A stretch of 39,926 nt of DNA from Vibrio tasmaniensis 1F-187 (lineage in GTDB: Bacteria; Pseudomonadota; Gammaproteobacteria; Enterobacterales; Vibrionaceae): contig NZ_AJZM02000293.1 in assembly GCF_000272405.2 (NCBI RefSeq), forward strand, positions 1-39,926, written 5' to 3'. The translations under genes were made by a program, and so were the position numbers. The stretch's first letter is position 1. Every line of letters starts with the position of its first letter. The notes beneath the pieces are model-generated. The model was not told the DNA's origin. It saw nothing but the letters and a program-made list of their open reading frames with translations, and made no database searches. This document shows positions 8,696 through 16,259 of this stretch, piece by piece.

Positions 8696-9613
8696 ATGAA
8701 ACAATCTCTACTGATTTGGCTTGATGCCGCACGCCCAAAAACTCTGCCTCTCGCACTTGTCTCTATTCTTACAGGAAGTAGTTTAGCGTTCGCTGGTGGT
8801 CATTTTTCTTTATCAATCGCACTATTGGCTTTTTTAACCGCCACTCTATTACAGATTCTGTCGAACTTAGCCAATGACTATGGCGACGCGGTAAAAGGCA
8901 CAGACAACGAAAACCGTCTAGGGCCAACACGTGCAATGCAATCTGGCGCGGTGACCGCGAAAACCATGAAGCAAGCGATCATCCTCAACATCGTATTTAC
9001 CATGCTCGCTGGGCTGATTCTTATCTTTCATGCCTTAACCTCGATTGAGAGTATCTTATCTTTCATTGCGTTGGGCGTATTAGCCATTGTTGCAGCCATC
9101 GCTTACACCGTCGGCAATAAACCTTATGGTTATATTGGCCTTGGTGACTTATCGGTGTTTATCTTCTTCGGTTTGTTAGGCGTTTCAGGGACTTATTTCT
9201 TACACACTGGCCATGTTGAACCAAGCCTATTCCTTCCGGCATTGGGCTGCGGCTTGATGGCGGTTGCGGTACTCAATATCAACAACATGCGTGATATTGA
9301 AAACGACAGCGAATGTGGCAAACGCACCATGGCTGTTCGCCTAGGGCAGCGCAAAGCCAAACACTATCATTTTGCACTGCTTGGGCTCGCCCTTGCCTCT
9401 TTCGCTATCTATCTACTGATTCAAGAAAAACCGGTCTGGATCAGCCTGCCGTTTTTACTGAGCATTATTATTGTTTATAAGCACGGTAAGGCCGTTTGGG
9501 AAACCGAAAAGCCAGCACAGATTGCACCAATGATGCCCGTGATAGTGAAATGTTCACTGGTCACTAACCTATTGTTTGCAGGGGTTGTCGTAGCTCAAAC
9601 TCTATTGAGTTAA
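8696..9613 (+). CDS. menA: 1,4-dihydroxy-2-naphthoate polyprenyltransferase MenA
   Basis: Integral membrane UbiA-superfamily enzyme that attaches the polyprenyl chain to 1,4-dihydroxy-2-naphthoate, giving demethylmenaquinone for anaerobic respiration. The 305-residue protein has about eight to nine hydrophobic helices. Its two Asp-rich prenyl-diphosphate motifs are visible as NLANDYGDAVKGTDN (about 61-75) and NNMRDIENDSECGKRT (about 200-215). The position between hslU and rraA is the same as in E. coli. No strong ribosome site precedes the ATG. The gap to rraA is 73 bases with no terminator, so the two may be co-transcribed. Confidence 0.93.
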   Translation: MKQSLLIWLDAARPKTLPLALVSILTGSSLAFAGGHFSLSIALLAFLTATLLQILSNLANDYGDAVKGTDNENRLGPTRAMQSGAVTAKTMKQAIILNIVFTMLAGLILIFHALTSIESILSFIALGVLAIVAAIAYTVGNKPYGYIGLGDLSVFIFFGLLGVSGTYFLHTGHVEPSLFLPALGCGLMAVAVLNINNMRDIENDSECGKRTMAVRLGQRKAKHYHFALLGLALASFAIYLLIQEKPVWISLPFLLSIIIVYKHGKAVWETEKPAQIAPMMPVIVKCSLVTNLLFAGVVVAQTLLS

Positions 9614-9686
9614 ATAAGACTAATCATTGCAAAGGGATCAAGCACCGATATACTCAAAGTAAGCTCATTGTTCAAAAGGTATACTA

Positions 9687-10205
9687 ATGGAATACAACAC
9701 TTCAGCACTGTGCGACATATATTTGGATCAAGTTGATGTCGTGGAGCCAATGTTCAGCAACTTCGGTGGACGTGCATCCTTCGCAGGACAGATCACGACA
9801 TTAAAGTGTTTTGAAGACAATGCTTTAATTCGCTCCGTATTAGAACAAGATGGTTTGGGGCGTGTGTTGTTAATCGATGGTGGCGGCTCACTGCGTAAAG
9901 CGCTGATCGATGCTGAGATTGCCCTACTTGCTGAAGACAATGAGTGGGAAGGTATTGTGGTTTACGGCTGCGTACGCGAAGTCGATGAGTTAGAAGACAT
10001 GAATCTTGGTATTCAGGCTTTAGCCTCTATTCCTGTGGGTGCAAGCCAAGAAGGTGTCGGCGAATTGGATGTACCTGTGAACTTTGGCAGCGTGACCTTC
10101 TTACCGGAAGATTACCTCTATGCAGACAACACTGGCATTATTCTTTCGGCAGAGCCTTTGGATGTAGAACTCGATCTGGATGTTGAAGAAGAAGAGGCCG
10201 AGTAA
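9687..10205 (+). CDS. rraA: Regulator of ribonuclease E activity A
   Basis: Binds the C-terminal scaffold region of RNase E and dampens its activity, changing the decay of many mRNAs. The fold derives from demethylmenaquinone methyltransferase-like proteins, and the family was once misannotated MenG. At 172 residues it is slightly longer than E. coli RraA through a C-terminal acidic tail ([14 protein letters not shown]). The glycine-rich GGRASFAGQ segment (about 27-35) and [14 protein letters not shown] are family hallmarks. It follows menA on the same strand, with an AAAAGG ribosome site, and ends in a strong terminator shared with zapB. Confidence 0.93.
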   Translation: MEYNTSALCDIYLDQVDVVEPMFSNFGGRASFAGQITTLKCFEDNALIRSVLEQDGLGRVLLIDGGGSLRKALIDAEIALLAEDNEWEGIVVYGCVREVDELEDMNLGIQALASIPVGASQEGVGELDVPVNFGSVTFLPEDYLYADNTGIILSAEPLDVELDLDVEEEEAE

Positions 10206-10264
10206 CTCACTCAGCTTCAAATAATAAAACAAGCCAAAGAACACAAAGCATAAGAATACAAACG

Positions 10265-10300
10265 AAAACGCCCGCTACTGAGTAGCGGGCGTTTTTTTAA
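10265..10300. terminator. Bidirectional terminator between rraA and zapB
   Basis: A 10-bp stem CGCCCGCTAC/GTAGCGGGCG with loop TGA is flanked by A-rich sequence on the left and T7 on the right. It can stop rraA (+) and zapB (-). Confidence 0.9.
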
Positions 10301-10314
10301 ATCTGAAGAGTCGA

Positions 10315-10557
10315 TTACTCTACGTCATCCATTTTACCAAGAAGGTTACGGATGCGATCTTGCCATGCTGAATGCTCTTCCTGCATTTGCTGAGTTTTTT
10401 GCTCTAGCTCGTGACGGCTTGCTTTAAGCTCACCAGCTTCTGTTGCTAGTGCTTGTTTCTCTTCTTTAAGCTCTTCCACTTCCATTTGAAGAAGTGCAAT
10501 TGTATCTACTGCTGTTTGAATTTTTGCTTCTAGCTGCTCTAGTACTTCAAAAGACAT
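10315..10557 (-). CDS. zapB: Cell division protein ZapB
   Basis: Small cytoplasmic coiled-coil protein that joins ZapA at the Z-ring and links it to the chromosome terminus through MatP. All 80 residues fit one continuous heptad-rich coiled coil, starting MSFEVLEQLEAKIQTAVDTIALLQMEVEELK, with Glu, Lys and Gln at the surface positions. Length and composition match ZapB of other gammaproteobacteria. AAAGGTAGG precedes the ATG. In E. coli glpF, glpK and glpX follow zapB. Here only glpX is found, divergent from it. Confidence 0.93.
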   Translation of the reverse strand: MSFEVLEQLEAKIQTAVDTIALLQMEVEELKEEKQALATEAGELKASRHELEQKTQQMQEEHSAWQDRIRNLLGKMDDVE

Positions 10558-10881
10558 TCTGGCCTACCTTTAAGTTATCCGTTTGATGGTGAAGGTTCAC
10601 TCCACTTATTTCCCCATTCTACTCAGCAGAGCAAGGATAAACACTCAATATATTCGATATTTTGCGCCATTCGATGAAAAAAACAGCGCTTTTTACCGAA
10701 TATTGACGTGAGTGATTACCGCCACAAGGGCAAACCGATTATTTTGATGAATAATAACTGTTTTCCACTGCGAATTGATCGAGAGCAATCTCCAAAAAAC
10801 AAAAAAGCAAACGTTTCCTTTGGGATATGGTAAAATTCGCCGCGAAATTTCTATTCCCCCTTTGATAATTTTGGAGTCCGC
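10558..10881. other. zapB-glpX divergent regulatory region
   Basis: 324 bases with no gene. It contains promoters for both neighbours. The only motif recognised is a LacI-family (PurR-like) box at 10807-10818, just ahead of a TAAAAT element at 10831-10836. Confidence 0.5.
10807..10818 (+). promoter_or_regulatory. PurR-like operator upstream of glpX
   Basis: GCAAACGTTTCC differs at one base from the PurR box core GCAAACGTTTGC. It overlaps where the -35 of a promoter with -10 TAAAAT (10831-10836) would lie, so binding would repress glpX. Which LacI-family protein uses it is unknown. PurR is the best guess by sequence. Confidence 0.45.
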
Positions 10882-11889
10882 ATGAAACGCGATTTAGCAA
10901 TGTCATTCTCTCGTGTCACAGAAGGTGCAGCACTAGCTGGTTACAAGTGGCTTGGTCGTGGCGATAAAAACGCTGCAGATGGCGCTGCTGTAGAAGTAAT
11001 GCGTAGCCTACTAAACAAAACCGAAATTAGCGGTGAGATTGTTATCGGCGAAGGTGAAATCGATGATGCACCTATGCTATATATCGGTGAAAACGTCGGT
11101 GTGGGCGGCGATGCTGTCGATATCGCCGTAGACCCAATTGAAGGGACTCGCATGACAGCTATGGGTCAATCAAATGCATTGGCGGTATTGGCTGCAGGCG
11201 AAAAAGGCAGCTTCCTTAAAGCGCCTGACATGTACATGGAAAAATTGGTTGTTGGCCCTGGCGCTAAAGGCGTAATTGACCTAGAGCTGCCACTAACAGA
11301 AAACCTAGAAAACATCGCGAAAGCATTAGGTAAAACACTCGATACGCTAGTAGTAACCACACTGGCTAAGCCTCGTCACGATCAAGTCATTGCCGACATG
11401 CAAGCCATGGGCGTTCGTGTATTTGCTGTACCAGACGGTGATGTTGCTGCTTCTATCCTAACGTGTATGCCAGACAGCGAAGTAGACGTAATGTACTGCA
11501 TCGGCGGCGCGCCTGAAGGTGTCGTTTCTGCTGCTGTTATTCGCGCACTCGACGGTGACATGCACGCTCGTCTTCTTCCTCGTCATGAAGTAAAAGGCGA
11601 TACAGAAGAGAACCGCAAGCACGGTGAGCTTGAACTAGAGCGTTGTGCAGAAATGGGCGTAACGGCAGGCATCGTCTTGAAAATGGAAGACATGGCACGC
11701 AGCGATAATGTTGTATTCTCGGCAACAGGTATTACTAAGGGTGATCTTCTAGAGGGCATCACTCGCACAGGCAATATCGCAACCACAGAAACTCTGCTTA
11801 TCCGTGGTCGCTGTCGTACGATTCGCCGCATCAAATCTATCCACTACCTAGAGCGTAAAGACCCAGAAGTAATCGGTCACATCCTGTAG
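10882..11889 (+). CDS. glpX: Class II fructose-1,6-bisphosphatase GlpX
   Basis: Hydrolyses fructose 1,6-bisphosphate to fructose 6-phosphate in gluconeogenesis, a metal-dependent and lithium-sensitive reaction. The 335-residue protein has the family's metal and phosphate motifs GEGEIDDAPMLYIGE (about 55-69) and AVDPIEGT (about 82-89), followed by YCIGGAPEGVVSAAVIRALDGD (about 206-227). The start has TTGGAG six bases upstream. The gene stands alone between its own promoter and a terminator, without the glpFK genes that accompany it in E. coli. A PurR-like box overlaps the promoter. Confidence 0.96.
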   Translation: MKRDLAMSFSRVTEGAALAGYKWLGRGDKNAADGAAVEVMRSLLNKTEISGEIVIGEGEIDDAPMLYIGENVGVGGDAVDIAVDPIEGTRMTAMGQSNALAVLAAGEKGSFLKAPDMYMEKLVVGPGAKGVIDLELPLTENLENIAKALGKTLDTLVVTTLAKPRHDQVIADMQAMGVRVFAVPDGDVAASILTCMPDSEVDVMYCIGGAPEGVVSAAVIRALDGDMHARLLPRHEVKGDTEENRKHGELELERCAEMGVTAGIVLKMEDMARSDNVVFSATGITKGDLLEGITRTGNIATTETLLIRGRCRTIRRIKSIHYLERKDPEVIGHIL

Positions 11890-11918
11890 ACCTAAACTAG
11901 CTCTAACAGAAACGTTCC

Positions 11919-11950
11919 AAGGCTGATACCAAGTATCAGCCTTTTGTTTT
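11919..11950 (+). terminator. glpX terminator
   Basis: A 9-bp perfect stem GGCTGATAC/GTATCAGCC with a 3-nt loop is flanked by AA/TT and followed by TTTTGTTTT. Confidence 0.88.
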
Positions 11951-12002
11951 ATTAGTGCACCAGAATCTCACCATTTGCTGTCGCTAGAGTAAAACGCTGT
12001 CT

Positions 12003-12032
12003 ATATAGTAAATCCCCATCAATATAGTAAAT
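12003..12032 (+). promoter_or_regulatory. Direct-repeat operator candidate, 2 x ATATAGTAAAT
   Basis: The 11-mer ATATAGTAAAT occurs at 12003-12013 and again at 12022-12032, a 19-bp period. A related ATAGTAAG lies at 12062-12069 near the -10. The pair sits directly upstream of the promoter of the SufR-like regulator gene, a position suited to autoregulation or activation. This is inference from position. Confidence 0.4.
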
Positions 12033-12035
12033 GGT

Positions 12036-12063
12036 TTGCTTTATAAACACCTTGCCTCATAAT
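12036..12063 (+). promoter_or_regulatory. Sigma70 promoter of the SufR-like regulator gene
   Basis: TTGCTT at 12036-12041 and CATAAT at 12058-12063 are separated by 16 bases. The predicted start near 12070 leaves a leader of about 20 bases containing the GAGGTAGGG ribosome site. Confidence 0.5.
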
Positions 12064-12089
12064 AGTAAGGTTGATGAGGTAGGGATAGT

Positions 12090-12716
12090 ATGAAAACAAG
12101 CGACAAAATCTTACAGACCATTAAGCGTCAAGGCGCGGTAACCGCGAAACAACTGTCAGAAGAGTTTGGCATGACGACAATGGGTGCAAGGCAACATCTG
12201 CAAAGTCTGGAAGATGACGGTATTCTTGCGTTTCATGATGTGAAAGTAAAAGTGGGTCGCCCGACTCGCCACTGGTCCCTGACTCAACAAGGCCATAGCC
12301 AATTTTCAGACCGACACGGTGAACTCACTATTCAAGTAATTGATGCCGTAGAAAATCTATTTGGTCAAGAAGGGTTGGCTAAGGTTGCTGCCGAGCGAGA
12401 ACAACACACTCTGAAGCAGTATCAATCTGCACTGTCTGGCTGTGATTCGCTCATGAGTAAGCTTGAAAAACTCACACAGCTTCGTGAAGACGAAGGCTAC
12501 ATGGCTGAACTTCAAGAGCATGATGAGCACTACATCTTAATTGAGAACCACTGCCCCATCTGTAAAGCAGCAACTCGCTGCCCTAGCCTATGCCAATCTG
12601 AGCTCAATGTTTTCACTGAACTGCTCAAAAATGAGTGTCATGTAAGCCGCACTGAACACATTATTGCCGGCGAGAGACGCTGTACTTATACCTTAACGCC
12701 CACGCCTTTATCGTAA
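12090..12716 (+). CDS. SufR-like winged-helix regulator (COG2345) with Cys cluster
   Basis: Predicted transcriptional regulator. The first 65 residues form a DeoR/ArsR-type winged helix (TAKQLSEEFGMTTMGARQHL as recognition region, followed by the VGRPTRHWSLT wing). The middle is helical. The C-terminal region has six cysteines, at 155, 158, 164, 168, 183 and 198. Four of them give C-x12-C-x14-C-x14-C, very close to the C-x12-C-x13-C-x14-C that binds a [4Fe-4S] cluster in cyanobacterial SufR. An iron-sulfur cluster sensor is therefore likely, though the target genes are unknown. No suf genes are in the window. It has its own promoter with upstream direct repeats. A DUF3135 gene follows on the same strand after 136 bases. 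Confidence 0.75.
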   Translation: MKTSDKILQTIKRQGAVTAKQLSEEFGMTTMGARQHLQSLEDDGILAFHDVKVKVGRPTRHWSLTQQGHSQFSDRHGELTIQVIDAVENLFGQEGLAKVAAEREQHTLKQYQSALSGCDSLMSKLEKLTQLREDEGYMAELQEHDEHYILIENHCPICKAATRCPSLCQSELNVFTELLKNECHVSRTEHIIAGERRCTYTLTPTPLS

Positions 12717-12785
12717 TACCAAGTGCTAAGGGCTAGTCCCAACCCACCGATTCCGTCTCAATATTGAGAAAATGAGAATAGATTA

Positions 12786-12801
12786 AAATTTGTACAAATT
12801 T
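12786..12801. promoter_or_regulatory. 16-bp perfect palindrome upstream of DUF3135 gene
   Basis: AAATTTGTACAAATTT is fully self-complementary and lies 52 bases before the DUF3135 start. A second short palindrome, TTAAGCTTAA, is just downstream. This may be an operator, with the binding protein unknown. Confidence 0.35.
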
Positions 12802-12852
12802 ATTTCTTAAGCTTAAAGCATATGAAACACGCTTAATGCTAAGGAAGGAATC

Positions 12853-13200
12853 ATGGCACAGCCACAGCCAAATCAAAAACTGCCCCCCTTTGATGAACTG
12901 GTCCAACTCGCCAAAAGCGATCCGAAAGCATTCAATCAATTCAAACACGAAATGTGCGAGCAGATGATTTGTTCGGCCTCGGAAACTATGCAAGACAGGC
13001 TACGCGCTCAGCAAAGTCACATCGATTTGGTGGTCGGTCGCTGTAAAAATCCACATCATGTTAATGTCGTGCTCATGCAGGAGCTTCGTTGTCAGGTCTG
13101 TAAATTCCAAGATTCACTCGAAGGTCGCTGTAGTTTTGAAGAACCTAAAACTGAAAATGTCGTGCCTTTCAGGCCGAATACAGAACCCAAAATGTACTAA
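12853..13200 (+). CDS. DUF3135 family protein
   Basis: A 115-residue protein recognised as DUF3135, a family of small proteins found in vibrios and relatives, function unknown. The N-terminal half is helical (PPFDELVQLAKSDPKAFNQF). Several cysteines cluster in the centre and C-terminal half (C64 with KNPHH, then CQVC and GRC at about 80-98), which could bind a metal. There is no signal peptide or membrane segment, so it is probably cytosolic. AAGGAAGG lies ahead of the ATG. A 16-bp palindrome sits upstream and a bidirectional terminator follows. Co-regulation with the SufR-like gene upstream is possible but not shown. Confidence 0.7.
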   Translation: MAQPQPNQKLPPFDELVQLAKSDPKAFNQFKHEMCEQMICSASETMQDRLRAQQSHIDLVVGRCKNPHHVNVVLMQELRCQVCKFQDSLEGRCSFEEPKTENVVPFRPNTEPKMY

Positions 13201-13222
13201 AAGTAGAAAAGTATCAAAAAGA

Positions 13223-13250
13223 AAAAAGGGAGCGCAATGCTCCCTTTTTA
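13223..13250. terminator. Bidirectional terminator after DUF3135 gene
   Basis: The stem GGGAGC/GCTCCC with a 5-nt loop is flanked by A6 and T5. It serves the + strand DUF3135 gene and the convergent DUF805 gene. Confidence 0.85.
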
Positions 13251-13269
13251 CTGATGAATCATCCAATCT

Positions 13270-13692
13270 TTAAACTGGATCTTCACCGTAATCATTACGG
13301 CCTTCTGTGCCTTTCAACAAACCACACTCAATCAGAATCCATAAGCCACACACTAACGCTGCAACGGTCGCAACCATATGGATTGGCGATACCGGCTCAG
13401 TGGTAGTCGCTGCCATTGGCGAAGCCAAACGACCCAGTACTAGGGGCACATTTAGTAGTAACCAGTAATTCGACTTATTGCGGTCGTGCCAGCGCTTAGC
13501 GGTGACCGCAAGATCTGGGATCACTAGCAGCAATAGGAATACTGGCAGTAGGATGTAAGAGTAAGCAGGGAACAACACAGAGATACCAGAAGCAAAACCA
13601 GTAATCGCTATGTAGTAGAAAATATTCCAAATCCAGTAAGTCTTACGACCAATTCTCCCTTTGAAAGAGAGCAATAAATCTTTCATCGACAT
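13270..13692 (-). CDS. DUF805 family membrane protein
   Basis: A 140-residue inner-membrane protein of the DUF805 family (relatives of YhaH/YhaI), function unknown. The N-terminus has the family signature FKGRIGRKTYWIW (about 10-22). About four hydrophobic segments follow, with the conserved polar stretch AVTAKRWHDRNKSNYW between the second and third. Two in-frame ATGs (13692 and 13686) could start it. I give the longer form. The gene is convergent with DUF3135, and a tautomerase-family gene lies upstream on the same strand. Confidence 0.8.
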   Translation of the reverse strand: MSMKDLLLSFKGRIGRKTYWIWNIFYYIAITGFASGISVLFPAYSYILLPVFLLLLVIPDLAVTAKRWHDRNKSNYWLLLNVPLVLGRLASPMAATTTEPVSPIHMVATVAALVCGLWILIECGLLKGTEGRNDYGEDPV

Positions 13693-13740
13693 CTTAAAAC
13701 ACTCAAAAATTAATACGCTACCAAAAAGTTAGCAGCAAAT

Positions 13741-13794
13741 AGTTAGTGAATCACTTTTAGTTAGTTGATTATTTTTAGCTAGTTAATCACTTTC
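13741..13794. repeat. 3 x 18-bp tandem repeat at the 3' end of the isomerase-family gene
   Basis: Three adjacent degenerate 18-mers, at 13741-13758, 13759-13776 and 13777-13794, share the pattern AG(T/C)TAGT-(G/T/A)-ATCACTTTT. The last one contains the final codons and stop of the gene at 13779. Because 18 bp is six codons, each copy read on the minus strand would encode K-(V/I)-I-(N/H)-stop-L, as if the gene's last codons plus stop had been triplicated. Confidence 0.8.
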
Positions 13795-14126
13795 TGAAAG
13801 CAACTTTTATCCATATCCCGTATGTTGACCGTTAGGCTACGGATATGGCTTGCCTGTTCTTGTAAGGTTTGCATTAACAAACGCGACAATTCTCTTTTCT
13901 GTTCTTCAGTACGTCCAGAAAGTAACTCGAAGCTAATATGAACAAAATCTACATTGTCCTCTTCATCACCGACCAACCAGTTATGACAGCGTAGTGAACG
14001 AGACTTCACAGAAGGTACATCAAACAAACCACAGTTTAATGTAACTTGATGAAGGTCTTCCAGTAAACCTTGGATATTCACTCGCTCATCCACTGAATTT
14101 GAGTACTCTAGAACTAGATTCGGCAT
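13779..14126 (-). CDS. 5-carboxymethyl-2-hydroxymuconate isomerase family protein
   Basis: Tautomerase-superfamily protein of 115 residues, the length of 5-carboxymethyl-2-hydroxymuconate delta-isomerase, the homoprotocatechuate-pathway enzyme. Proline follows the initiator Met (MPNLVLEYS), and this Pro is the catalytic base once Met is removed. The SLRCHNWLVGDEEDNVDFVHISFELLSGR region is typical. No other aromatic catabolism gene is in the window, so the true substrate is uncertain. AGGAAG lies only two bases from the ATG, a tight ribosome site. The stop lies in an 18-bp tandem repeat. Confidence 0.82.
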   Translation of the reverse strand: MPNLVLEYSNSVDERVNIQGLLEDLHQVTLNCGLFDVPSVKSRSLRCHNWLVGDEEDNVDFVHISFELLSGRTEEQKRELSRLLMQTLQEQASHIRSLTVNIRDMDKSCFQKVIN

Positions 14127-14375
14127 TATTACTTCCTATTGTTAACGCAATCGTTTGTCCCTTAATAGCAACTAACGATGAAAAATCCGAGAAGTTAGCT
14201 ATTATTCTGTCTGCCGGATCACTGATATTTGCTCAAAATCTACTCTGACCATTGAGTAAGATCCAAGAAAGTCATGACCACAGTCATGATCTGTTGATAT
14301 TATTCTGTTATATTATTTCGTAATAAAGTTTACTTTTTTACATTCGATTTATTTAAATACTTTGGAGATATTCCT

Positions 14376-15146
14376 ATGCGTCATCCTGTAGTTATGGGTA
14401 ACTGGAAACTAAACGGCAGCAAAGAAATGGTTGTTGATCTACTAAACGGTCTTAACGCTGAACTTGAAGGCGTAACAGGCGTAGACGTAGCAGTTGCTCC
14501 ACCAGCACTTTTCGTTGATCTTGCTGAGCGTACGCTTACTGAAGCGGGCAGCGCTATCATCCTAGGTGCTCAAAACTCTGACCTAAACAACAGCGGTGCA
14601 TTCACTGGCGACATGTCTCCAGCAATGCTTAAAGAGTTCGGCGCATCTCACATCATCATCGGTCACTCTGAGCGTCGTGAATACCACGCTGAGTCTGACG
14701 AATTCGTTGCTAAGAAATTCGCATTCCTAAAAGAGAACGGCCTAACTCCAGTTCTTTGTATCGGTGAATCTGAAGCACAAAACGAAGCAGGCGAAACTGT
14801 TGCTGTATGTGCTCGTCAACTTGACGCTGTTATCAACACTCAAGGTGTTGAAGCTCTTGAAGGCGCTATCATCGCTTACGAACCAATCTGGGCTATCGGT
14901 ACTGGTAAAGCAGCTACAGCTGAAGATGCACAACGCATCCACGCTCAAATCCGTGCACACATCGCAGAGAAATCTGAAGACGTTGCTAAGAAAGTTGTTA
15001 TCCAATACGGCGGTTCTGTTAAGCCAGAAAACGCAGCAGCTTACTTCGCACAACCAGACATCGATGGTGCTCTAGTTGGCGGCGCAGCACTTGACGCGAA
15101 AAGCTTCGCAGCTATCGCTAAAGCAGCAGCTGAAGCAAAAGCTTAA
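14376..15146 (+). CDS. tpiA: Triosephosphate isomerase
   Basis: Interconverts glyceraldehyde 3-phosphate and dihydroxyacetone phosphate in glycolysis and gluconeogenesis. The 256-residue TIM barrel has Lys11 in GNWKLNG, His97 in [10 protein letters not shown] and catalytic Glu169 in [10 protein letters not shown]. The flexible loop 6 and the phosphate-binding GGSVK and GGAALD motifs also look intact. Codon use is strongly biased, as expected for an abundant glycolytic enzyme. TTTGGAG is the ribosome site. The gene is convergent with pfkA, placing two glycolysis genes tail to tail with terminators between them. Confidence 0.98.
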   Translation: MRHPVVMGNWKLNGSKEMVVDLLNGLNAELEGVTGVDVAVAPPALFVDLAERTLTEAGSAIILGAQNSDLNNSGAFTGDMSPAMLKEFGASHIIIGHSERREYHAESDEFVAKKFAFLKENGLTPVLCIGESEAQNEAGETVAVCARQLDAVINTQGVEALEGAIIAYEPIWAIGTGKAATAEDAQRIHAQIRAHIAEKSEDVAKKVVIQYGGSVKPENAAAYFAQPDIDGALVGGAALDAKSFAAIAKAAAEAKA

Positions 15147-15176
15147 TTTAAACTTCACCGTTTAGATTAGATGAAA

Positions 15177-15200
15177 GGTCAACTTAGGTTGGCCTTTTTT
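15177..15200 (+). terminator. tpiA terminator
   Basis: A 7-bp stem GGTCAAC/GTTGGCC (one G-T pair) with loop TTAG is followed by T6. The T tract is also the left arm of the larger palindrome that follows. Confidence 0.88.
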
Positions 15201-15243
15201 GTGCCTGCCGTTTGTAAAAACTCAAACGACAGGCACAAAAAAA
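15195..15243. repeat. Large palindrome between tpiA and pfkA terminators
   Basis: TTTTTTGTGCCTGCCGTTTG (15195-15214) and its near-complement at 15223-15242 pair over 20 bp with one mismatch around an 8-nt loop. Its arms reuse the U tracts of both flanking terminators, so in RNA it would compete with them. It lacks a U tract of its own on either strand, so it is not a conventional terminator. Confidence 0.75.
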
Positions 15244-15266
15244 CCGCTGAACAATCAGCGGTTTTT
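15237..15266 (-). terminator. pfkA terminator (bidirectional form)
   Basis: A 7-bp stem CCGCTGA/TCAGCGG with loop ACAA lies between A7 and T5. It ends pfkA on the minus strand and would act as a second stop for tpiA. Confidence 0.88.
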
Positions 15267-15296
15267 AATATTTTTTAAGCGAACGCTAAGCTTGGC

Positions 15297-16259
15297 TTAG
15301 AATAACTCTTCTGCAACGCGGAACAACTCAGAACGGTCTGGGTTCTGCATGTTCTCGATACAGTCGATGATATCGTGGTGAACAAGAGCTTCTTTCTCGA
15401 TACCAACACAACGACCACCTTGACCTTCTTGAAGAAGGTGAACAGCGTAGTTGCCCATACGAGAAGCCAGTACACGGTCAAATGCAGTAGGACGACCACC
15501 ACGTTGAATGTGACCAAGAACGGTTGCGCGAGTCTCACGACCTGTTGCCGTTTCAATCTCTTTAGCCAATTCGTTCGCGTCCATCATTAGCTCAGTTAGA
15601 GCGATAATTGCGTGCTTCTTGCCTTTCGCAATACCATCTTGGATATTGCTGATTAGCTGATCTTTATCTAGGCCAGTCTCAGGTGTAATGATGTACTCAC
15701 AACCACCCGCGATTGCTGACATAAGCGTAAGGTCACCACAGTGACGGCCCATGATTTCAACAATAGAAATACGTTGGTGAGAAGAAGACGTATCACGTAG
15801 ACGGTCGATTGAATCGATAACAGTGTTAAGCGCAGTTAGGTAACCGATAGTGTAATCAGTACCCGCGATATCATTATCGATTGTGCCTGGAAGACCGATA
15901 CATGGGTAACCCATCTCAGTCAGTTTCTTAGCACCCATGTAAGAACCGTCACCACCGATAACAACAAGTGCTTCGATACCGTGCTTCTTAAGGTTCTCGA
16001 TGCCTTTCTCACGAACAGCAACGTCTTTGAACTCAGGGAAACGTGCAGAACCTAAGAAAGTACCACCACGGTTGATCACGTCAGATACGCTTGAACGGTC
16101 AAGCTTTTCGATACGGTCTTCCACAAGGCCTTGGTAGCCGTCGTAAATGCCGTAAACTTCAATGCCAACTGATAGCGCAGTACGAACTACACCGCGAACT
16201 GCTGCGTTCATGCCTGGAGCGTCACCACCACTGGTCAAAACACCGATCTTCTTAATCAT
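15297..16259 (-). CDS. pfkA: ATP-dependent 6-phosphofructokinase
   Basis: Phosphorylates fructose 6-phosphate to fructose 1,6-bisphosphate, the committed step of glycolysis. I start it at ATG 16259 ([20 protein letters not shown]), which gives 320 residues as in E. coli and places GAGG at good spacing. The in-frame GTG at 16265 touches the ribosome site. The ATP-binding GGDGSYMGA, the catalytic Asp in TIDND (near 128), the substrate segment MGRHCGDLT and the allosteric-site region [13 protein letters not shown] are all present. The gene is convergent with tpiA and divergent in role from glpX a few kilobases away. An FNR-like site with a well-placed -10 lies upstream. Confidence 0.97.
   Translation of the reverse strand: MIKKIGVLTSGGDAPGMNAAVRGVVRTALSVGIEVYGIYDGYQGLVEDRIEKLDRSSVSDVINRGGTFLGSARFPEFKDVAVREKGIENLKKHGIEALVVIGGDGSYMGAKKLTEMGYPCIGLPGTIDNDIAGTDYTIGYLTALNTVIDSIDRLRDTSSSHQRISIVEIMGRHCGDLTLMSAIAGGCEYIITPETGLDKDQLISNIQDGIAKGKKHAIIALTELMMDANELAKEIETATGRETRATVLGHIQRGGRPTAFDRVLASRMGNYAVHLLQEGQGGRCVGIEKEALVHHDIIDCIENMQNPDRSELFRVAEELF

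Noticed and set aside
14742..15075. Two 103-codon frames inside tpiA on opposite strands
   Set aside because: Both are shadows of the strongly codon-biased tpiA gene. The compositions are low-complexity and show no domain.
15275..15590. Frames overlapping pfkA on both strands
   Set aside because: They are frame shadows of pfkA with unlikely Val/Thr-rich composition.
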